Assembly (NCBI RefSeq): GCF_020497125.1
Contig: NC_059081.1
Location: 18,633,105 to 18,697,104 of the forward strand
Origin: Mauremys mutica
Taxonomy: Eukaryota > Chordata > Testudines > Geoemydidae
Reading direction: 5' to 3'
Length of the DNA stretch: 64,000 nt
The position numbers were made by a program, and so were the translations under genes. Shown one piece after another: positions 56,290-64,000 of this stretch. The number at the start of each line of letters is the position of its first letter. Within the stretch, counting starts at the first letter, position 1. The notes under the pieces are model-generated. The model was not told the DNA's origin. It searched no databases and saw only the letters and a list, made by a program, of their open reading frames with translations.

Positions 56290-57201
56290 GAGTTCTAACA
56301 TTCTTCTGAAACTCGTGGTTTTGAACAAATTACTCACCCACTCATTCAGTGCTATCCTTGCCCTCTCTCATTCCGGTGTGGAAGGCTGTGCCTTGTTAAA
56401 ATACAAATATGAAGGCTGGCCTAGTGGTGACTATCATTAGCATGTGGCAGAACTAAATTCTGAATGTCACGCCAGTTCCTTGCTTCTTGGGTTGTGGAGG
56501 CAGTGTGCTCAGCTTCTGGGCAGTGTGTCCCTCTAGCTCATTAAGGATTGGCAAAGACGGACTCCCAAGCTAATCAGAATCCCAGCTGGAAGGGGGAGGG
56601 ATTCCATACGGGGAACCTGGATTTGCGTGGTAAAATATGTGGAAAATGAAGGAGAGGGCAAAAGAGTTGAGGGAAATCCATTTCATAGGGGAAAATTGTC
56701 TTCTCTAACGGGACTACTGTGCATCTCTTCTTGCTCCTGTCTCCCTTTGATATCTCTGTTGTAGCAGATGAGCTCCCTTGGATCAGTGTTTGATGATTTC
56801 TGCTCTGTAGTGGCTCTAGGCCAAAATGATTGATTGGGGCGTTGTCACCATTTTTAAAACCCTTTGTGATGGGGTGGATGTCATCCCTAGTGACATGGGG
56901 AAGAAACTGTTAACCAGCTCCTCAAAGGGAGGGAAAAGTCCTGCCACACCCCCAAGGACTTTGTGCAAGCCATCAATCATGGTGGTGGTGGGGGACACCA
57001 GATATCTGGACCTCGATAAGGGAGGTGTTTGGGCTTTAAGGGGGTCCATATACCCACAGCTTGCAGGCTAGCCCCTAGCCAGGGATGAGTCTGCATGTAG
57101 GGCTTGGTGGGCTGCAGCACAGGACAGCATTTTGACTTCTAGGCATGCATAACCTGAGGGGATAGTGGCCTCTTCTTAAGAGGAGCTGTCATTCCACTAA
57201 G
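56290..57201. other. Non-coding; possible LTR-like piece at 56868-57075
   Basis: 'tgatggggtggatgtcatcc' near 56868 recalls the starts of the LTR-like repeats at 26760 and 31244 but diverges quickly. No gene motif. Confidence 0.35.
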
Positions 57202-57250
57202 GCCTTGTCTACATTACACACTTTTGTTGGCAAAATTCTGCTATGGCTAG
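57202..57250. mobile_element. Truncated MITE end
   Basis: 'aaggccttgtctacattaca' followed by 'cttttgttggcaaaattctg' is a Harbinger/MITE-type left end; no matching right end was found. Confidence 0.4.
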
Positions 57251-59230
57251 GTACTATCAGGTGTATTACAGATGGAAATTAAGTATTAAATTCCTTTGCT
57301 TCTGTTGGTTTAAATTAGATCCTTATGGTTACTTTATTATAGTCTTGTTTAGATTTTGAAGCTGTTAAAAATTTCTTTTGGCAGATATTGTTAAAACATG
57401 ATCTATAATGCAAGATTAAGCTGCAGTACGTCCAGGCAAAGGGATGTATTAGCAGCTTGTATAGAATCTTTCATACAAACAATGGAACAAAGCTCAACAG
57501 GCTATGTCAACACGTCCCCATTGCCTATTTTAACAAATGCATATTTAAGATTGCCAAAGTACAGCAAGGTCACTGTCTGATTGAGTAATCTGACACTTAC
57601 AAAGACATGCAGTGTAATATGTCTACTGGTCTCCAGAAGAGTATGTATGGAAAAATAATAGTAGAAGTGAAAGATAACATGTAAGCATTAGTAAAATGGC
57701 AAATAGCTTCTTATGCATGTCAGTCCTGGCACCATCAGTCCTGGCACCTAGCTAGATGGTGAATGAAAACAGAAAGGAAATGTCTCATTCTAACACTGAA
57801 GATTACATGCCATCAAAGTGATAAAATTCCCCAAGACTTGTCCAGACCATCTAAAAAGAGGGATTGGAACTCCAGGCTAATTTATCACTTTTGTGAAAAC
57901 CAAGATTATGTATTTAAACAGCACACAAGGTGCATTAAATAAATAAATAAACCAACCTTAAAGGCTGAGCCCAAGAATGAAAATCTGAGCAGACTTCAGC
58001 CTTCATCATCTTAGCTCTCTGGGTGTGACAGGCAATTTTCCTTTTTAATTTTCTCTAGCAGTGAGGAATCCAGTGGTACATCTTAAAAGATATGACCGTA
58101 TCCTTTTAAGCTACCTGAATCTAGGCAGGAAATGCAATGGCTTCAGTGCCTATGAAAGGCCAGCTTGAAGGGATAAATTCCCCTGGGTTTGCCTCAGTGG
58201 GCTGAGGAATGGAATGAAAGATTTAATTTTTGCACACAATTCTTTGGCTCTTTTCACCGATTTTGTTTAATGGTAGCATTTTATACATTTTTTAAATCAT
58301 GGGTGTTCCATAAAAATGGATAATGACTTCCACTTGGCCAAAATAATATGCAGGATCTGGCCGTAAGCCAGACATATACATACATATAACTACTCACTTG
58401 CATAGTTCCCTTGGAATCAGTGAGACTACTCACATGAGTAAAGTTACACACACACACACACACACACACACTGTTTAGAGGATTGTAGTGAGAAGCAATT
58501 CCCCTCTCCCCACGAAACAAGAAATATATACTATAGCCTTTGAGTTAGTGTTGAACAAAAACCACAAGCTCACTTCTGATTTCTTTTGGAATCTAAATTC
58601 ATATGCAACTTGAAGAGAAATTATTATTTTGTTTAAATTATATTGTGCTCCTTTATTTCTGAAAGGATGTCAACTTTCACAACTGAACTTGGAAGACAAC
58701 TACCCCATAAAGTGACCTTATTGCTTAAGCCACTTTTAGAGAAACATGTTTAGGAATCACCCAGATATTGCATCTTCCAAGGTGGCAGTACCATGTGTTT
58801 GCTGTATATCCCTTCACTTTGGGCAGCATACTTCTTACATTTAAAGTGCTGTTTACAGTCAGAAAAGTGACTGGTGGCTTGACTGTGAACCCCTTGATCA
58901 CAATTAGCTGTTACACACCTGTGTAGCCTCACTGGAGTCCCAGGGGACTACTTGAGCATAGAATTCCTCACCATTGTAAACAAGGGGCTCACAATCCAGG
59001 CTATCTTTCTCCACAGAGTTGCTCCCTTTGGGCCAGATTCTGCCACCCTCAAGCTCATTTCTACCTGACACCACAAGAGTATCTTTTAAAACCAATGATA
59101 TAAAGTACTGTTCAACTGAGAGGAGTGGGGGGCGGGGGCAGAATCTAGCCTTTTGAGATTATCTGCTATTGTTCTGACTACAATACATTTCACTCTGCAT
59201 TACGAACCAGAGTCTGGTGCGTGTGTGTAA
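57251..59230. repeat. Non-coding; (CA)n microsatellite at 58447-58471
   Basis: About twelve CA units at 58447-58471, next to a 'gagactactcacatgagtaaa' fold-back repeat piece. An imperfect direct repeat of 'cagtcctggcacc' is at about 57721-57750. No gene recognised. Confidence 0.6.
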
Positions 59231-59380
59231 CAGGCAGTTTAAACTGTGGCTGTCTGCTATTGGAGATGAGGAGCCATTGCTTACACTGGGTAAATAAGAG
59301 CAGAATTCAGGGTCTCTCCAGGCCAGCAGACCCCAGAATCTCTGTCTCCAACAGCAGACAGCCACAGTTTAAACTGCCTG
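59231..59380. repeat. Strong inverted repeat (150 bp) with near-identical arms
   Basis: The left arm, 59231-59267, starts CAGGCAGTTTAAACTGTGGC; the right arm, 59344-59380, is its reverse complement over about 36 bp with one mismatch near the loop side. The loop is about 75 bp. Each arm contains the palindrome CAGTTTAAACTG. No target duplication seen. Confidence 0.8.
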
Positions 59381-59382
59381 CT

Positions 59383-59475
59383 TCATGACTTGTCCAAGAT
59401 CATAGAGGAAGTCTGTGGCAAAGCAGAGAATTGAACCAGGGTCTCTCAAGTGTCAGTGACTGACTTAGTAGACTG
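59383..59475 (-). repeat. MIR-type SINE piece
   Basis: 'atgacttgtccaagatcata', 'ggaagtctgtggcaaagcag' and 'gaattgaaccagggtctc' match a reversed MIR core. It directly abuts the inverted repeat. Confidence 0.6.
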
Positions 59476-62400
59476 TCCTTCCTCAGACTTGCTCATTATT
59501 GGCTTTAGAGTTCATGCTCCACTGAAGTGAATGGGGCAAATCGCATCAGTTGAGGCTATTATTTCAGGTGTCTGCGTACTGGGGCAAACAGGTTGGTTTA
59601 AATTCATTTCAAAAGGATTTTTGTGATCAGAAGGGTTAGAGACTTTTTTTAAATGAAAGCAGAGATTCTGAAACAGAAAATGCAGCCACCAGGGAAAAGT
59701 AACCGTTCATCTGGTGGCTGGAGGCCAACACATTCAGCCCCTTTATTTTGATTTGACTTTGCAAGGATAGACTCTGGGGTTTTTTGTGGGAAGAGGGAGA
59801 GCAGATCAATCAGGAAGGCACTAAGCCCCAGTAAACAACCTCAAGATGGCACTTTTACAGAGTCATTTTTCAGATTAGAAGCCCACTTTAAATAAGATGC
59901 ATTATAACCTCCTTTCACTGTTACAGCATCATTATATGCAATTATAGCATCAAATAGCAACATTATACACTCCAGCAATTTTGCTACACCTATTTACATG
60001 AAATAGATCACTTTAAATAGTGAAATAGATCACTTTAAATAGAGCAAATTCATTGTTTGATTTGATTATGGTAATCACATGATAGCATGCTGATCAAATA
60101 CCATTTTTAAAGAAATCCACAGAATTAAAGGAGCACTAAAAACCATTACAATTAAAACAAGCCTAGTAAGGACAGTTTGCAGTGAAGGAGTAAACAACCA
60201 ATGCCCAGGCAAAAATCACTATCCTACTGTGCTCCATAGGCTCTAGATCGAATTCTTATCCATGGATGCCCACATGATCATAAGTTTACCCAATAACCTT
60301 CCAATTGTTTAGTCAGTCATTAATACATTGCTGTGTTCATCTGCCCTTTGTATAGGGTGGTGTGCTGGTACACCAACCCAGGAAAGGAATCATGACTTTG
60401 TTAGGCTGCCAAGCCTTCCTTTCTTTGGCATGATCCGAGTCTGTAGGAAATTACTAACCTCCTCCCGGTGCACTGTAGGGAAGGTGCATTGTAGGGAAGG
60501 GTTGAAGCTACTCCTGCCCACAACTGCCCAGGGGAGTAGCAGCAGCCACTGTACAGTTTCCTCTTTCTCCTACAAAGCCCAGAGAGGGGAGACCATGCGG
60601 GGGGTGCTTATTCCCTCTTAAAATTTCCTACATGGCTGGGTAGCCTTGGCCACAATCTGGCACTTGCTTATTAGCATTTAAGGGTCTATTCTGCATGCCT
60701 CGTCCACTGAAAGGACACTGGCTCAACACTATGCACACCAACCAGGCAATATTCTGTATCACTGTACACTCCCTTTCTTCCTGCACCTCAGGGTAACTCT
60801 TTGCTGAAGCACAGGCTGGAGTTGTCTCTTAATAGAGCATTACAGAGTTAACCTTCTGGGCTATTGTATGTAAAGGATGTTAATTCCCAGTCAGTTTTCT
60901 GAGAGAGAGAAAGAACTATATGCTTTGTTAGTACAAGATTTAATGCACACACAACCCATCTTAAATAGTACACAATATTGTAAATAGTATTTGGAATATT
61001 ATGAATAACTTTTTAAACAAAGCTATTAGTCAACTTTCCTGCTTGTTTCTGTTACAAACATACACATGCAAATTTTCAACATGGCTTCTTCCATACTTCA
61101 GCACACATTGGCACTGCCCCCTCTGGTCTTCTCTCTGAAGTGATTTCTCAGTCTTTGTAGCATGACCCTGATACGTAGTGTGGTGTGTTACTTGGACTTT
61201 TCAGAGCTTGAAACATGGCAGCATCTCAGTCCTTTCAAATACTTCAGAACCCTGTCACCAATCAGTCTGGGGAGCTCCACAGTAGTAGCATTCCAGCCCT
61301 TGTGTTAATAGTGGATTCATCCTCTCAATTGCTGGTGAAACAGAAGTCTGTAGCCTGTATCCTAAGTGGTTCAGTGACTGGGGTCAGCATATAAAAATCC
61401 ATTTCCTGGATCTCGATAAGGCTCTCACTTTATAGGGCATTATCTTCTCTCTGTAAATCCAGCTAAGTTGGGCACGAATTCACAAAACCTCAGCACACTA
61501 AATGCTACCCCATTCTCTTTAATTGAGACACAATACCAGTTTAGAGTTGATAGCTCAATGTAAGTTCTATACAGTAGTGTCTTGGGACAACAATCACTTC
61601 CCCGCCCCCACCCCCCAGCTCTTCTCTAGGTCCATAAAACACACCAGGGTGGGTCAAATATTATCTTAACAGAATGCTTCTCTAGGAAATAAAGCTGGAA
61701 TGTATCCAAAGTGGTACAGGAAGTAGGACCCAACCCTTACCATAGGGAACATCTCTTGGTCCTGCGTTGATAAGCCACTGAGTCCACAGGGCTGTCTTTA
61801 ACTCCTGTATTTATAACCTTCCCCTGTTGTGCTCTTACAGGCTCAGTTCTCAGCAAGTGGCTAAGGTGTTACCTACCAGGTAGGCCCACAATGAAAGATT
61901 CATATGCAGCTTCAGAACAGCTACTGAGCATGCAGGCAACTGCCACACCCTGTTCTGGACATTTCTGGGTCTTTCTAGCTGCATGCAGCACACAGAGTAT
62001 TCAACTAAGATCCATGTCACACCTCCTTTGGATAAACACAGTGGAAAAAAGGCTGCTGTAATATAAAGCATGTGGGTTATATAAGGAATGCGGGGTTGTA
62101 TCCTAAACAGTTGTATCCTTTGTCAAATAATATGAAATTGCTTACGCCATTGAACTTGTTTTTTCTGACTAAGCACTAGTTTGCCTTTAAGGATTGCATT
62201 AGTATAATGTCACATTATAGCAGGCTGTTGAAAGAATCCATTAGGGGCGGGGGTTTATAGGGCTCCAGTGTTAGTCTGCAATTTGCTAATGACCATCAGG
62301 AGAAAAGCACTAGCTAATAATGGGTTTGAGTCAGCAGATAAAAAGCTTGTCAATGACTATTAATCTACTAAAGCTCCTGTACTCTTCAGCCATGAAGTCA

Positions 62401-62627
62401 AAGTGCAGTTCTTTGGGGGAAAAAGTTCAATTTCCAATCAGTGGGACAATTTCAATAATGCACAGCCTTTTCTTTTTCTGAGGGGGAAAAAAAATCTACC
62501 TAGCTAGATTGATTCATCAGAATGATGTACGGGACTGTTGAATATGAGGAGATCCCCTCCCCCATCTTCTTTGTTGTAGAAAGAGTCTCTCTGCTCACAC
62601 AACTCAGTTGAGGAGGGCCTTAAAGGG
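59476..62627. other. Non-coding; small tandem duplication near 60002
   Basis: A unit of about 22 bp (gaaatagatcactttaaata plus 1-2 bases) is repeated twice at roughly 59999-60041. No gene or transposon ends recognised in the rest. Confidence 0.5.
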
Positions 62628-62635
62628 TCCATAGC

Positions 62636-63286
62636 TAGGGCCCTACCAAAATCACGGTCCATTTTGGTCAATTTCACGGTCATAGGATTTTTTAAATTGT
62701 AAATTTCATGATTTCAGCTATTTAAATCTGAAATTTCACGGTGTTGTAATTGTAAGGGTCCTGACCCAAAAAGGAGTTGTGGGGAAGTTGCAAGGTTATT
62801 GTGTGTGTGTGTGGGGGGGGTGTTGCGGTACTGCTGCCCTTACTTCTGTGCTGCTGCTGCTGGAGGCGGTTCTGCCTTCAGAGCTGTGCAGCTGGAGAGC
62901 GGTGGCTGTTGGCTGGGAGTCGCCACCAGCAGCAGTGCAGAAGTAAGGGTGGCATGGTATGGTATTGCCACCCTTCTACGCTGCTGCTGGCGGGGCGCTG
63001 CCGTCAGAGCTGGCTGCCAGGCTAACAGCTGCCACTCTCTGGCTGCCCAGCTCTGAAGGCAGCGCAAAAGTAAGGGTGAGAATACTGCAACCCCCCCCAC
63101 TAACCTTGTGACACCCCCTCACCCCCCGAACTCCCTTTTGGGTCAGAACCCCCAGTTTGAGAAACGCTGGTCTCCCCCATGAAATCTGTATGGTATAGGG
63201 TAAAAGCACACAAGACTGGATGGGAGGATACCATAATTCATGGTCTGTGACACATTTTTCATGGCCATGAATTTGGTAGGGCCCTA
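62636..63286. mobile_element. hAT-type element with TAGGGCCCTACC ends (651 bp)
   Basis: Ends TAGGGCCCTACCAAA and TTTGGTAGGGCCCTA (perfect over 15 bp), flanked by a perfect 8-bp duplication TCCATAGC (62628-62635 and 63287-63294). Subterminal 'atcacggtccat', 'atttcacggtcat' are echoed inverted on the right as 'atggccatgaat'. The middle (62810-63100) is a GC-rich imperfect inverted repeat ('ttctgtgctgctgctgctgg', 'ccagcagcagtgcagaa') with 'gggtcctgacccaaaaagg' mirrored by 'ccttttgggtcagaaccc'. Frames on both strands there derive from this structure and have no domain. Confidence 0.88.
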
Positions 63287-63294
63287 TCCATAGC

Positions 63295-64000
63295 CCAGAA
63301 CTTGAGCTCGATCCTATCAGATCCTGACAATTGTATTACTGAGCTCCAGGCATTTTGGGAAAGGGAGAGAGAGAGGGCTGTATTAAATAGCTGTATCTGG
63401 ATGACAATAGGAACAATTAAGGAAGTCAATAAAGAGCAGGAAAAGGGACATAAGGGCTAAGCGATAGGACAGTGGGTATTTAATTGCTGCCAGGGCCATT
63501 TCAGGTCACCAGTCCCACCCCAGGATTCCAAAGTGCATTTAGCCCATCAGAAGATGAACAGCTCCAAACCATTCACCTCTTGGTGTGGTCACACTGTACA
63601 GATTCAGCTCTTGGTTTGGGAGGCTTGAAATTGGAGTTTGAGTTTCTAGGCAGCTCTGCAGTTTTCAGTGCCTGATTTCTCCAGTGTGCTAAGCATTCTG
63701 ATGCATAGAGGGAGTAGATCCCACAGAAACATGGCATTTGAGGCTTGTGGCTTAAAGCTCCACACATGATTGTTTCTGAATAAAATGTAAAGTCTAAACT
63801 AGCTTTAGACAGATAAAAGACTTCCTGGAATGATTAATTTATCAGGAAAACAATAACAATTAGAGTTATCAACTGCCCTTTCCTTTCCTGTCCCTCCCCC
63901 TAATGCTAACTGACGATTTTCTAGTCCAACAGTGTATTTAAACTTATTTAATCTGAGTGCTGTGTTAGTAAAGAGATTCCTCTTGGTTTTGAAGTCCAAA
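63295..64000. other. Non-coding, nothing recognised
   Basis: Short frames only; no repeat ends recognised before the window edge. Confidence 0.5.

Noticed and set aside
62777..63209. Overlapping 77-86 codon frames with poly-Leu/Cys or Pro stretches
   Set aside because: Products of the GC-rich inverted repeat in the TAGGGCCCTACC element.

Overview
This is 64 kb of AT-rich, intron- or intergenic-type vertebrate DNA. I found no host protein-coding exon, rRNA, tRNA or CRISPR. The repeat mix suggests a reptile, most likely a turtle (inference): several chicken-repeat-1 (CR1) LINEs with ATTCT- or TTCTTATG-type 3' ends, PIF/Harbinger elements whose ends carry the core 'TCTACACTAC', hAT-type MITEs with 8-bp target duplications, degraded Ty3/Gypsy elements, and old MIR-type SINEs. 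A crocodilian is the main alternative.

Layout. 1-430: a Gypsy pol remnant cut by the window edge. 1.9-9.7 kb: MITEs, a hAT element, a 1.1-kb Harbinger with a decayed Myb/SANT reading frame, an old CR1, and a GC-rich element nested in another MITE. 12.9-14.7 kb: a CR1 with most of its reverse transcriptase. 19.9-21.1 kb: a CR1 on the minus strand. 21.6-25.8 kb: a decayed Gypsy element (LTR pieces, gag, protease, RT, integrase tail) split by a CR1. 28.5-30.5 kb: a CR1 split by a CpG-rich hAT element. 38.65-38.98 kb: a nearly palindromic hAT MITE. 62.6-63.3 kb: another hAT-like element. The stretches between hold only old SINEs, LTR-like repeats, simple repeats or nothing I recognise.

The most informative locus is 44.4-51.4 kb. 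A 4.7-kb Harbinger element (44401-49099, flanked by TTA) carries two convergent genes. The plus-strand gene encodes a Myb/SANT-like DNA-binding protein whose frame is intact if an 814-bp phase-1 intron with good splice sites is removed. The minus-strand gene encodes a DDE transposase of the HARBI1 type with all three catalytic acidic residues but two in-frame stop codons. Clusters of TCGAA-type motifs lie just inside both ends. In PIF/Harbinger elements the Myb-like protein and the transposase act together; here the transposase is broken while the partner frame is open. A second, decayed, inverted copy lies directly downstream (49583-51214).

All names rest on reading translated sequence and repeat boundaries by eye. 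Subfamily names, exact element edges and ages would need repeat-library searches.
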